Notes: a model not told the origin generated them from the sequence alone. DNA of 43,302 bases from an uncultured Verrucomicrobia subdivision 3 bacterium (GCA_903888765.1 CAISVF010000333.1:1-43302), one strand, 5' to 3'. Shown: positions 1-10,500, counted from the stretch's first letter. A program made the numbers and translations.

Positions 1-140
1 ATTTTTGGTTTTTGGCGAAGTTTTAGCGAAGGCGCAGGTTTGAAAACCCTGCAACTGAGCTGAAACAAAGCCAAAAACCAAAAAGACCGCTGTTTCTTGG
101 AACCAAAGGCGCATCGCTATATATTTGATGGAAATGCTCT
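1..140. repeat. Dispersed repeat family 1, copy A
   Basis: This stretch is repeated at 18471-18672. It holds a perfect 15-bp inverted repeat, TTTTTGGTTTTTGGC at 2-16 and its complement at 70-84, so the first 84 bases can fold as a long hairpin. The conserved right part contains GCATCGCTATATATTTGATGG. The copy stops within the last bases of the minus-strand glycosyltransferase gene, whose stop codon at 139-141 lies at its edge. The left end may continue outside the window. Read on the minus strand both copies encode a similar peptide (LFGFWLCF), but this looks like a by-product of repeat conservation, not a gene. Confidence 0.8.
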
Positions 141-960
141 AAGCCTTGCGGCCGGACCGGGACAGCGGCTGGGGCGCGCGCAGCTTTTTGTAAACCCAGC
201 CTTCGAGGGGGCGCAGGAATTTGAGCGGCCGATAGAATGGCGAGTAAACCAGTCGGAGCCGGCACACCGAGAGAAACATCGTCAGGGAGGAGCGAAAGAG
301 GGAGGAGGTGACTTTGGAGCCGACTTTATCCGTCCACTCCACCGGTACCTCAAGCAGGCGGAACCCGGCGCGCTTCAGGGAGACCAGCAGATTCACATCA
401 AACGCGAGGTCGGCGATGCAGAGCGTGGGATGGATTTTCTCGACCGCCGCACAGCGCATCAGCTTGCAGGGGCATTGAGTATCCTGGATATGCATCCAAA
501 AAAGCATTTCCACGATTACATGAAACGTCCGGCTGATGACCTGGCGGAATTTGGGCTGGGCCTGCAGCAGTACGCTGCCCGGCAGCCAGCGCGAGCCGAT
601 CACGCAATCCGCCGCGCCGATATGCCGCGCTAATTTAACAAACGCCTGGGGACCGGTCGCGCCGTCGGCGTCCACGTAGCCGATCAATTCGGTGTTGCCG
701 GCCAGCTTGAGGCCTTCGATCAGGGCTCCGCCCTTGCCGATGGGCGCGGGGAAATCCAGCCATTTTATGGCCGGACAATCCTGCGCCACGCGCTGCACCA
801 CAGCCAGGGTATTATCGCGACAGCCATTCAAAACTACCATCAGCCGGAAATCGCCGGTATAATTGCGCTGAAAAAAATCAGCATATTCACGCAGCACCGG
901 TTCGATGCGCGCTTCTTCGTTGTAAGCCGGGATGAGGAGCAACAGGCTTGGGTCGGGCAC
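139..960 (-). CDS. Family 2 glycosyltransferase, dolichol-phosphate glucosyl/mannosyltransferase type
   Basis: This is a GT-A fold glycosyltransferase that probably moves a sugar from a nucleotide sugar to a polyprenyl phosphate on the cytoplasmic face of the membrane. The visible motifs are IPAYNEEARI near the N-terminus, GKGGALIEGL, the metal-binding YVDADGAT, GSRWLPGS, and DTQCPCKLM, which matches the DTQCGFK block of DPG/DPM synthases. No transmembrane helix is evident. I place the start at the GTG at 960, directly before the PDPSLLLLIPAYNEE core. An ATG at 1020 would add 20 residues that read through a palindromic spacer and is less likely. The gene is divergent from dprA. The acceptor and sugar cannot be told from sequence. 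Confidence 0.85.
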   Translation of the reverse strand: MPDPSLLLLIPAYNEEARIEPVLREYADFFQRNYTGDFRLMVVLNGCRDNTLAVVQRVAQDCPAIKWLDFPAPIGKGGALIEGLKLAGNTELIGYVDADGATGPQAFVKLARHIGAADCVIGSRWLPGSVLLQAQPKFRQVISRTFHVIVEMLFWMHIQDTQCPCKLMRCAAVEKIHPTLCIADLAFDVNLLVSLKRAGFRLLEVPVEWTDKVGSKVTSSLFRSSLTMFLSVCRLRLVYSPFYRPLKFLRPLEGWVYKKLRAPQPLSRSGRKA

Positions 961-987
961 CCGCTCAGTTTCCCGTTTCAGCCGCCA

Positions 988-1066
988 AGTTTCAAGTTTG
1001 CAGTTTCCGGCCGAAGGCATTTAAATGGCCAGCCGGGCTCCGGCCGGCGCAATTGAAACTTGAAAG
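988..1066. repeat. Palindromic spacer between divergent genes
   Basis: The arms TTTCAAGTTT (990-999) and AAACTTGAAA (1056-1065) are perfect complements. The interior contains a second pair of GC-rich arms built on CCGGCCG/CGGCCGG and the near-palindrome GGCATTTAAATGGCC. The whole stretch could fold into a cruciform or long hairpin between the glycosyltransferase and dprA. It could be a repeat remnant or a bidirectional terminator-like structure. It argues for the shorter start of both flanking genes. Confidence 0.5.
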
Positions 1067-1094
1067 CGGCCGCGCAAAATCCTTTAATCGCCGC

Positions 1095-2204
1095 ATGGAC
1101 TCGCGGGAAGCATTGATCGCATTAAACCTCATCGAAGGGGTCGGCCCGGTGCGGGCCCGCTCGCTGCTCGAATATTTTGGCGAGGCGCCCCGCATTTTAG
1201 CCGCCGGCAGGCACGAGCTGCTCCGCGTCCGCAATATCGGCGAAGACGTCGCCGGGAAAATATTCGGCTGGGAAAACTCCGTGGATCTCGCCGGAGAGCT
1301 GAAGCGCATCGCCGATTTCGGCTGCCAGGTTTTAATCCAAACCGATGAGCATTACCCGCCCTCCCTGCGGGAAATTTATGATCCGCCGCTCGTGCTCTAT
1401 GTGAAAGGGGAGCTGACCAGCAAGGACAAAAATGCCATCGCCATGGTTGGCTCGCGAATGACGACGCATTATGGCATCGAGACGGCGCGCAAGCTGGCCT
1501 ATCAGCTGGCTTACACCGGCGTGACGGTGGTGAGCGGGGGAGCCCGGGGCATTGACACGGCGGCGCATCAAGGGGCCCTGAGCGGCAAGGGCCGCACCAT
1601 TGCCGTGCTCGGGACGGGCATCAATCTCGTGGCCCCGCCCGAGAACGCCGAATTATTCCAGCGCATCGCGGCGAATGGCGCGGTCATCACGCAATTTCCG
1701 TTCAACCGGCCGGCCGACAAGCAATCGTTTCCCATTCGCAACCGCATCGTGGCCGGCATGACAATGGGCACGGTGGTGGTCGAAGCGAATCTTGCCAGCG
1801 GCGCGCTGATCACGGCGAATTTTGCCAACGAATACGGCCGGCAGATCTTTGCGGTTCCCGGGCGGATTGATTCGCCCCGCAGCAAGGGCTGCCATGAACT
1901 GATCAAAAAAGGCGCCAAGCTGTGCGAAGGCGTGGAGGACATCCTGAGCGAGTTTGAATATTTATTCCCCGCCAGCAACCGCCCGCCAGCGGCCAGCGAG
2001 ACCGGCGTGCTGCCGGCGATGGAGCTGAATCCGAACGAACAAAAGGTTTTTGCCGCCGTCGCGGCGAATGACGAAACCGGGATAGATGAAATCATCCGCG
2101 CCAGCGGCCTGCCCAGTTCTACCGTCAACGTGGCGCTGTTCAGCCTGGAAATGAAGCGGCTGGTGAAGCAGCTGCCGGGCAAAGTATTTGTGAGAAACAC
2201 CTGA
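1095..2204 (+). CDS. dprA: DNA-processing protein DprA/Smf
   Basis: DprA binds incoming single-stranded DNA during natural transformation and loads RecA on it. The 369-residue product has an N-terminal helix-hairpin-helix/SAM-like region (about 1-70, LIEGVGPVRARSLLEYFG). A Rossmann-like core (about 75-285) follows, with GSRMTTHYG, SGGARGIDTAAHQGAL, FPIRNRIVAGM and VVVEANLASGALITA. A winged-helix DprA C-terminal domain occupies about 305-369. I chose the ATG at 1095, where homology begins. An upstream start at 948 would add 49 residues read through the palindromic spacer and overlap the divergent gene. No com genes are adjacent, so competence in this organism is not shown by this window. Confidence 0.93.
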   Translation: MDSREALIALNLIEGVGPVRARSLLEYFGEAPRILAAGRHELLRVRNIGEDVAGKIFGWENSVDLAGELKRIADFGCQVLIQTDEHYPPSLREIYDPPLVLYVKGELTSKDKNAIAMVGSRMTTHYGIETARKLAYQLAYTGVTVVSGGARGIDTAAHQGALSGKGRTIAVLGTGINLVAPPENAELFQRIAANGAVITQFPFNRPADKQSFPIRNRIVAGMTMGTVVVEANLASGALITANFANEYGRQIFAVPGRIDSPRSKGCHELIKKGAKLCEGVEDILSEFEYLFPASNRPPAASETGVLPAMELNPNEQKVFAAVAANDETGIDEIIRASGLPSSTVNVALFSLEMKRLVKQLPGKVFVRNT

Positions 2205-2218
2205 AGCCGGCCGGGCGG

Positions 2219-2232
2219 CTGCCGCGCGGCAG
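2219..2232. terminator. Possible hairpin after dprA
   Basis: CTGCCGCGCGGCAG is a perfect 14-bp palindrome, 14 bases after the dprA stop codon. It is not followed by a T run, so intrinsic termination is only a possibility. Confidence 0.3.
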
Positions 2233-2259
2233 GCGAAGTGGGGATTTTGAAATAGCCTT

Positions 2260-4593
2260 ATGAAATATTTATTCTCCGTGATCGCCAGCGCTTGTCTCGG
2301 CCTGAACATCCAGGCTGCGGAGGCCTCGCTGGAATCGCTGGCCAACCCGCTACAGGGCACGGACAATCCCCCGGATTTTTCTCACGGCAACGAATATCCC
2401 GCCATTGCGCTCCCGTTTCCCATGAACGTCTGGGCACCGTACACGGAGCCGGCAAAAAACTTTCTGTTTTACCAGTATCGCCATCAGCAAATTCGCGGTC
2501 TCCGGCAAACGCACGAGCCCAGCCGGTGGATCGGGGATTATGCCAATTTTTCGCTCATGCCGGTTTCGGGAAAGCTGGTGGTCACGGAGGCGGATCGCGC
2601 TTCGACGTTCCGCCACGAGGATGAGGTGGCGCTGCCGGGGTATTACAAGGTTCACCTTGACACCTGGTAGGCCATGGCCGAGGTCACGCCAACGGAGCGC
2701 GCCGCGCGCCTGCGCTTTACCTTTGAATCACCGGCCGATTCGTATGTGGTGCTGGAGGTCTTCGGGAGCAAGCGCATTTCCTCGGTGAAAATCATTCCGG
2801 GCGAAAACAAAATCATCGGCGTCGCTCGCAATTATCACGGGCGCTCCGGCATGCCGGTGCCGGAAAACCTGGAAAATCACTTTGTCATTGTGTTTGATCG
2901 CCCGTTTTCCGCCAGTGGAGTCTGGTCTTCCAATGCCATCCAGTCAGGCGTGACAGAACTCAAAGGGGCGGAAGCGCTGGGCGCGTTTGTGAAATTTGAC
3001 CCGCGCCAGAATCCGGTGGTGGGCTGCAAGGTTGCCTCTTCTTTCATCAGCGCGGCGCAGGCGGAACAAAATCTGGAGCGTGAAATCGGGGAGGCGGATT
3101 TTGCCGCCATCCGGCAGCGGGCCGAAGCCCGCTGGAATGATATGATGGGCCGGGCGCGCGTCGCGGGCGGGACGGAAGACCAGCGGCGGACCTTTTATAG
3201 CGCGCTGTACCGCAGCCTGCTGTTTCCGCACCGGTTTTACGAATTCGATCAAGCCGGGAAGCCGGTTTATTTCAGCCCGTATGACGGGAAAGTGCATGGC
3301 GGCCATCTTTACACCGACAGCGGCTTTTGGGACACCTTCCGGGCAGCGCATCCGCTGATCTGCCTGCTCTATCCGGAAATCGCCGGGGAGATCCTGGAGG
3401 GGCTGGTGCATGCCTATGACGAAAGCGGCTGGCTGCCCGCGTGGTCCGGTCCGGGGCATCTGGAATGCATGATCGGCAACCACGCCTTTTCGCTGCTGGC
3501 CGATGGCTGGATGAAAGGCATCCGCTCCTTCGACGCGGAGCGGGCCGTTGCCGCCATGATGCACGATGCCAATACGCAATCGCCCGCGAGCTGCCGCGCC
3601 ATCGGCCGCGACGGCGCGGAATTCTACAATTCGCTCGGTTATGTGCCGTATTCCAGCCAGCGGGCGGACCCGGCGAGCTTCCGCGAAGCCGGGGCAAAAA
3701 CGCTGGAGTTTGCTTACGATGACTTTTGCGCGGCCCAGCTCGCGCACGCCATCGGGAAAAATGCCGAGGCGGAGGGGTTTGCGCGGCACGCGATGAACTA
3801 CACCAACCTGTTTGACACCAAAGCCGTCTTTATGCGCGGGCGCAAGGCGGATGGTACATGGAATGAGCCATTCTATCCGGATGAATGGGGCGGACCATTC
3901 ACCGAAGGCAATGCCTGGCAATGGACCTGGAGCGTCATGCAGGATGAGCCGGGATTAATGACCTTGATGGGAGGCGAGAAAAATTACGCCGCCCAGCTGG
4001 ATGCCATGTTTGCCGCCGCGCCGACGGCCCGGCCCGGCACGTACGGCCACCCGATTCACGAGATGACGGAAATGGTGGCCGCCGGCATGGGTCAATACGC
4101 GCATGGCAACGAGCCGGTGCATCATCTGATTTATCTCTATGATTACGCCGGCCAACCCTGGAAAACCCAATTGCGCGTTCGCCAAACCATGGCCTTGCTG
4201 TACCAGCCCACTCCGGATGGCACGTGCGGCGACGAAGATACCGGACAAATTTCTGCGTGGTATGTTTTCAGCGCGCTGGGTTTTTACCCCGTCTGCCCCG
4301 GCGATCCCGCTTACCTGATTGGCAGCCCGCTTTTTGACCGGGCAACGCTGGCCCTGCCGCAAGGCAAAGTCTTTACCATCACCGCAAACAATAATGGCCC
4401 GCAGCAGCGCTACATTAAAAGTGCGACCTTGAACGGTGACTTGTTGGCTCGGACCGTGCTCAGTCACGAAAGCATCGTGTCGGGAGGTGAACTTATCTTC
4501 CAAATGGATGCCGCGCCCAATTATCACTGGGGCGAATCAGTTGCTAACCGCCCGGTTTCCCCGCTCCAAACCCTGCTGAAAAACCATTTTTAA
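2260..4593 (+). pseudogene. GH92 alpha-mannosidase interrupted by one in-frame TAG
   Basis: The reading frame is open from ATG 2260 to TAA 4593 except for one TAG at 2668-2670 (codon 137). Codons 1-136 give a signal peptide and the start of the GH92 N-terminal beta-sandwich (GTDNPPDFSHGNEYPAIALPFPMNVW). The part after the TAG continues the family without a break (AEVTPTERAARLRFTF) and includes SGFWDTFRAAHPL, FTEGNAWQWTW, HGNEPVHHLIYLY and DEDTGQISAWYVFSALGFYP. Catalytic residues appear intact at composite positions E549, D658 and D660. Their spacing matches the E533/D642/D644 set I recall for the GH92 enzyme Bt3990. A downstream ATG at 2674 could restart translation, but that product would lack a signal peptide and part of the first domain. 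This is a recent nonsense mutation, a sequencing error or readthrough. Confidence 0.85.
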
Positions 4594-4815
4594 CCAGCCA
4601 GAGCAACTCTGTGAGGGGGTTGCCGCGTTGGCTCGAACCGGGACGTCTCTGGCGGGCGCCCCTGGAGAAGGAATCCCTGCCACGGTTCCGGATAAGAGGC
4701 TGGCGCTCGCACACGCGCAGATCCTTGATCCGGATGGGACAACCGAGCCCCCCTGTGCGCCAGACGCACAGTGTCCAAACCGGGTGACCCGTGGTAATAG
4801 TCTGGGGTCATCTAA
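4594..4815 (+). other. Long structured untranslated stretch before the beta-repeat gene
   Basis: These 222 bases have no convincing gene. They contain the hairpin CTGTGCG-CCAGA-CGCACAG near 4755-4775 (perfect 7-bp stem) and a smaller CGGGT/ACCCG hairpin shortly after, both within about 60 bases of the ATG at 4816. The base composition is G+C-rich and unlike an AT-rich promoter. It could be a 5' untranslated leader. I could not match it to a known riboswitch. Confidence 0.35.
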
Positions 4816-7506
4816 ATGAAAAAACTTTTTTGTATTTTTGCATTGGCCACCTTAGCGGGACAGGTACTGTTTGCGGCAGCTTATCAATGGACCAATACCC
4901 TGGGGGGCAGTTGGTATAATATATTTAACTGGTCGCCAAACGGTTTGCCCGGCACCAATGACACTGCAAACATTACCAATGCCGGCAATTACACGGTGAC
5001 GCTGACCGGCAATGTCACGGCTACCCCCGGCATTGTGACCCTGGGAGGTGGCGGCAATCCCACCCTGCTGATTGGCGACAATGCCACGCTGGCCCCGATG
5101 GTAGTTTGCTCCGTTACCACCGGTGGCACCCTGGCCATCAGCAATAGCCTCGCCAGCGCCACCATTACGGGATACGTGGATGTGCAGTTCGGCGGACAGT
5201 TCTGGATTGAAGGCACAGCCCAAAAGATGTTTTACAGCCTGAACGTTGGCAATCAGGGCACCATTATTTGGAGTGGCGGTAATTGGTCAACCGGTGGGGG
5301 CGGCGGCACCCAGTTTTACAATAGCGGCCTTTTTCAAATTACGGGAGATAACACTACCAGCTATGGCGGCGGGGCGGGTTCACTGATACTGAATAATTCC
5401 GGCATTGTGCGCAAGACGGGGGGATCCGGAGTCACCGCTTTCGGTTTGGCCCTGACGAACCAGCCGGCGGGGCTGGTCGATGCGCAGGCTGGCACGCTGG
5501 CTTTCGCTGCCGGCAATAATACCGTAGCCGGATCGTTCACCAGCACGGCGCCGGGAAAAATTATGCTCACGGGCGGCACTTGGACGGATGGCGGCGGCAC
5601 CTTTTCGGGAACGGGCACCAACACCTTTTCCAGCGGCACTTTCAATCTGCGCACCAACCCGCCGGCCGGCCTGCAATTTATCGGCGGCGACGTCTATATC
5701 ACGGGGGCGAACACCTTCCAGCAAGCCGGGGCGATAACCAACCTGGCGATTGATGGAGCGGCGCTGCATGGCACCAACGCAGTCGCCGGCACATTTTCTT
5801 TCACCAGCGGGAGCATTTACGACCGGCTGACCATTCTGACGAATGGGCTGTGGCTGGTCAGCGGCTCAGCCAACAAATTGCTCTATAATTTGAATTCCTT
5901 GGACAATCAGGGCACGGTAATTTGTGGCGGTTCGCTAAGCGTGGGCGGCAGCCAATACCTGACCAACAACGGCCTCTGGCAATTCACCAACGATTGTAAT
6001 GTGGCCTGGGGTGGGAGTGCTGCACCGCTGTTCCTCAATAAGGGCATCGTTCGCAAAACCGGCGGCACGGGGACTTCGGGATTCACTTACTGCTTTTTCA
6101 TCAACCAGCCCGGCGGCCTGGTTGAGTCGCAAATCGGCACACTGTCCCTGGCCAATACCACCAACATTTTAGGGGGGGCATTCACTGCCACTTTGCCCGG
6201 AAAAATTAACATCTCCGGAATCACTCTGGATGCCGGTGGCACCTGTGGCGGCAGCAGTACCAATCAATTTTCCAGCGGTGCCTTTTATCTTCGCACCAAC
6301 CCGATCCCCGGGCTGCAGCTCACCGGGGGCTTTATTTACGTGGCCGGCACCAACACGTTTCAGAATGCCGGCGCCATCACTAATCTGACCCTCGATGGTG
6401 CCACCTTGGCGGGAAGCAATGTGGTCGGCGGCGGCACCTTGACGGTGAATTCCGGTTCGCTGACTGGCCAATTGCTGGTGCAAAACAATGGCCAGCTCTG
6501 GCTGACCACGGGCGGCAGTAAATCAATTGGCACCGCGATGTTGATCAATCAAGGCACGGTTACTTTCAATGCGCCGGGCATCAGCGTCGCCAGCACGACG
6601 ATTTCCAATGGCGGACTCTGGCAAATCACCGGCGACTATGGATTCACTTATGGTGGCGGGAGCTGGCCGTTATTCACGAACAGCGGCCTGTTCAAAAAAT
6701 CCTCCGGCAGCGGCGTGGCCGCCAACACCAGCATGAATTTCTACAACCAGACTTCCGGCGTGGTGGAGGTGGCTGCGGGAACGCTGCAACTGCCGGCCGG
6801 TTCGACTAATTTTGCCGGCACGCTGCGGCTCAGCGGCGGCACGCTCAATGCCAACGGAACTCTTTGCGTGGCCGGCGGCACGCTGGATGGCTCCGGCACG
6901 CTGGGCGCAAACAGTTTCACTGGCGGCAGTATTTCACCCGGCCTCAACGGACCCGGACTGATTATTTTTTCCTCCGGCCTGAATGTCAATTCCAACGTCA
7001 CGCTTGTGGTGGACGGCAACGGCCCGGTGGCCGGTTCGCTGTATGATCAGCTCTCCGTGACCGGTGCGGTGGTCTTGACCAATTGCAATCTCCAAATCAC
7101 CGGCCTGCCCAATGAGCCGGCGGGAACCACCTTTGTGCTGATCAATAATGATGCCACGGACGCCGTGGGCGGCGCGTTTGCCGGCCTGCCGGAAAATACG
7201 CCGATCACCGTGGGTGCGCAGGCCTTTCGCATCCACTATGCCGGCGCTTCAGGTAATGATGTGACGCTGGTACGCGACGGCGTGATCGTCGGTCCGCTGC
7301 TCTCGCTCCGCGGCGTTACCAATGGCAGCAGTTATTTTTCCGGAGCGGGTGCGATTCCCTTCACCGCGTTCACGGTGCGCGCCTCGACGAACCTCATCAA
7401 CTGGACCAGCGTCGGTGCGGTGACCAGCGACGTTAGCGGAGTCTGGAACTTTATTGACACCAATGCCTGGCGCTATGCGCACCGGTTTTACAATACCACA
7501 AATTAA
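4816..7506 (+). CDS. Exported beta-strand repeat protein, autotransporter-passenger-like
   Basis: The 896-residue product has a signal peptide (MKKLFCIFALATLAGQVLFAAA) and then almost only Gly/Asn/Thr/Ser-rich beta-strand sequence of the kind that forms a right-handed beta-solenoid. Three internal repeats of about 217 residues start near residues 136, 353 and 569, the third being shortened. Shared blocks include GIVRKTGG, LRTNP followed by GLQ, and NTFQ-AGAITNL. A linker rich in GGTLDGSGTLGAN follows, then a C-terminal module with VRASTNLINWTSVG that resembles the ends of the next two genes' products. No autotransporter barrel is present. It is co-oriented with the following gene, 14 bases away. 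A surface or extracellular matrix or carbohydrate-binding role is an inference; the function is unknown. Confidence 0.85.
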   Translation: MKKLFCIFALATLAGQVLFAAAYQWTNTLGGSWYNIFNWSPNGLPGTNDTANITNAGNYTVTLTGNVTATPGIVTLGGGGNPTLLIGDNATLAPMVVCSVTTGGTLAISNSLASATITGYVDVQFGGQFWIEGTAQKMFYSLNVGNQGTIIWSGGNWSTGGGGGTQFYNSGLFQITGDNTTSYGGGAGSLILNNSGIVRKTGGSGVTAFGLALTNQPAGLVDAQAGTLAFAAGNNTVAGSFTSTAPGKIMLTGGTWTDGGGTFSGTGTNTFSSGTFNLRTNPPAGLQFIGGDVYITGANTFQQAGAITNLAIDGAALHGTNAVAGTFSFTSGSIYDRLTILTNGLWLVSGSANKLLYNLNSLDNQGTVICGGSLSVGGSQYLTNNGLWQFTNDCNVAWGGSAAPLFLNKGIVRKTGGTGTSGFTYCFFINQPGGLVESQIGTLSLANTTNILGGAFTATLPGKINISGITLDAGGTCGGSSTNQFSSGAFYLRTNPIPGLQLTGGFIYVAGTNTFQNAGAITNLTLDGATLAGSNVVGGGTLTVNSGSLTGQLLVQNNGQLWLTTGGSKSIGTAMLINQGTVTFNAPGISVASTTISNGGLWQITGDYGFTYGGGSWPLFTNSGLFKKSSGSGVAANTSMNFYNQTSGVVEVAAGTLQLPAGSTNFAGTLRLSGGTLNANGTLCVAGGTLDGSGTLGANSFTGGSISPGLNGPGLIIFSSGLNVNSNVTLVVDGNGPVAGSLYDQLSVTGAVVLTNCNLQITGLPNEPAGTTFVLINNDATDAVGGAFAGLPENTPITVGAQAFRIHYAGASGNDVTLVRDGVIVGPLLSLRGVTNGSSYFSGAGAIPFTAFTVRASTNLINWTSVGAVTSDVSGVWNFIDTNAWRYAHRFYNTTN

Positions 7507-7520
7507 CCCAAAACGGATTT

Positions 7521-10500
7521 ATGATTATGGCTCGACTATTCCTTCTGGCAATGATGGCCTTGGCCGCAAATTCGCTCAAGGCTCAAGTCCCGGCCGCCTG
7601 GAACGTTCGCGGCGCTGGTACCGGAGGGGCGATGTATGCGCCAGCCATCAGCCCGTTCAATCCGCAGGAGTATTATTTTTCCAGCGACATGAGCGAGCTA
7701 TATCACACGGCTGACTTCGGCAATTCCTGTTCCGTCCTCAATTTTCAGCAGATTCAGGGTGGGCATTTTTCGGTGGCGCAATTCACCGCCAATTCCAACA
7801 TCCTCTACAACTTGACTTACACCGGCGGCAACAATGCCACACCGGTCAAAAGCACGGACGCCGGTCAGACTTGGTCCGCGCTGCCGGGCAATCCTTTGCC
7901 CGCCGACGAGACTTACAGTCTTTGGGCGGACTTTAATAATCCGCAGCGCCTCGTGACGGCGGGTTGGGCGGCGATCTATCTATCAACCAATGGCGGCAAC
8001 AGTTTTACCTCGGTAAATGTCGCGCCGACCAACGGTACCGGCGGTCTGATCGGCGGCGCGTTTTTTGACGCCAATAATATTTATCTCGGCACGTCGGAAG
8101 GGCTGATTGTTTCCACCAACAACGGCGCGACATTTTTCAACGCCGGCACGCCGGGCATTCCGGCGGGGGAATACATCCGCTCTTTCGTCGGCGCGAAAGT
8201 CGGCGGCACGACGCGGTTCTTTGCATTGACCGTAGCTGTCACTTACGCCGGTCAGGATGTTGGCGCAGATTACTGGGGCAACATTCGCGGCATTTATTCG
8301 ATGGACAACGCCACCGGCCCGTGGTTGCCTCGCTTTGGCGGCATTGATACGAACAGCGATTTTCTGATGTTCATTGCCATGGCGCGGAACGACATCAACA
8401 CCGTTTATGCCGGCGGCAGCAAATACACTGCCCTGGGCGATGTACCCGGGGTTATGAAAACCACCGACGCCGGCCTGACGTGGACCAATATATTTCTCAC
8501 GACCAGCAATCAAAACATCATCACCGGCTGGTCAGGGCAAGGCGGCGACAAAAATTGGGGCTACGGCGAAGTGGTTTTCGGCCTCGCCGTCGCGCCGAGC
8601 AACTCAGCGTCCGTCGTGTTCACGGACATGGGCTTCATCCACAATTCCACCAATGGCGGCGCGCTCTGGCGGCAGGCTTACACCAGCGCCGCTGATCAGC
8701 ATCCGGCTGGCGCGACGGCGTTTGCGAAAAACACTTATCACAGTATCGGCCTCGAAGACACTTCCGCCTGGCAAATATTATGGAGCGACCCGACGAATGT
8801 TTTTGCCGCGTTTTCCGACATTAGCGGCATCCGCAGCACCGATGGCGGTAACGGCTGGTCGTTCAATTACACCGGTCACGCGGCGAACACCATGTACCGC
8901 GCTTTTATTCATCCGGTCAGCAAAATCATTTACGCCGCAACTTCGGACATTCACGACTTGTATCAAAGCACGCGGCTCGCGGACTATCCGCTCGACGACG
9001 GCGACTCCAATGGGAAAATCATTTATTCCGCCGACAAAGGCGCGACGTGGCAGACGCTGCACACGTTCAATCATCCGGTGTTCTGGCTGTGTCCCGACCC
9101 GAACAATACCAACACAATTTACGCCAGCGTGGTTTCCTCGGCGAGCGGCGGCGTTTATGTTTGCACGAACATTTCCGCCGGCGCGTCGTCGAGCTGGAGC
9201 AAGCTGCCGAACCCCCCGCGCACAGAAGGCCATCCGGCGTGCCTCAATGTTTTGAACGACGGCAAACTGGTGGCCGCGTATTCCGGCCATCGCAATCCGG
9301 CATTCACCGCCAGCTCCGGCGCTTTTGTTTATGACCCGATCCAACACATTTGGAGCGATGTTTCTGATCCGGGCATGCTGTATTGGACGAAAGACCTGAT
9401 CGTGGATCCCGCCGATCCATCGCAAAACACCTGGTATGTCTGCGTCTTCAGCGGATGGGGCGGACCGCCGGACGGACTCGGCGGACTTTACCGCACCGCT
9501 GATCGCGGCGCGCATTGGAGCAAGATCAACCCGCTCGACCGCGTGACTTCGCTGACGTTCAATCCGGCGAATTACAACGAAGCGTATCTGACCACCGAAA
9601 CTTCCGGTCTCTGGTTTTCCACGAACAGCCACGCCGCCACGCCGGTGTTCAATCTGGTGACGAATTATCCATTCCGCCAGCCGGAGCGCGTTTATTACAA
9701 TCCTTACGACCTGAAAGAAATTTGGATCACCAGCTTCGGCGATGGCTTGATGGTCGGCCGTTCCGGCGCGGCGTCGCAAACCTTGCAGTTTTCCACCGCC
9801 AATGTTTCCGCGAGTGAAACCAACGGCAGCATGAGCATCAGCGTCACGCGCACCGGTGGCACGAATGGCGCGGTCAGCGTGAATTTTGCGACGCTGATCG
9901 GCTCGGCGAATTCACCGGCGAATTACACCTCGACGAACGGCGTGCTCAATTGGCCGGACGGTGACGCGTCGCCGCGCAGCATCACCGTACCCATCAAAAA
10001 CACCTCCGGCTACACCGGCAATTTGAGTTTTGGTCTGGCCCTCTCCAATCCCGCCGGCGCGGCGCTCGGCGGAAACATGGCGACGCTTACGATACTCGAC
10101 ACCGATGCACCGCCGGCGCGGACGAATTTCAATCTCATCGTCGCCAGCGGTACCGGCACCAGATTTTATGTCGTTGGCTCCACGGTCCATATTTCCGCCG
10201 CCGCCGCGCCGTCCGGATATGGTTTTGATCAATGGATTGGCGCGCCGGTGGCGAATCCGTTGGCCGCCAACACCACACTAGTCATGCCGGCGGCGGACAC
10301 TACCATTTCTGCGCTCTACAAATGGCTCGCGCCGGGCACGAACTACGAAGTCGGCCCCGGTTTGGCCTATACGAATTTAAGTTCCGTGCCGTGGACCAAC
10401 TTGATGCCGAACGACGTGGTGAACATTCATTGCCAGCCCGGCGGCTATCATGAAGTCATCCTGCTGTCCAACAGCGGCGCCACCAATGCGCCCATAACGC

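Noticed and set aside
23-265. Small minus-strand frame encoding LFGFWLCF, with a near copy at 18582-18818
   Set aside because: The shared peptide comes from the DNA repeat itself; frames outside the repeat are unrelated and there is no sign of selection for the protein.
2668-2670. Genome-wide recoding of TAG (for example pyrrolysine)
   Set aside because: TAG is used as a normal stop in this window (glycosyltransferase, 139-141), and the DUF433 remnant also carries TAG together with TAA, so a single mutation or error is more likely.
4625-4650. tRNA T-loop-like GGCTCGAACC
   Set aside because: No acceptor stem, anticodon arm or D-arm can be built around it.
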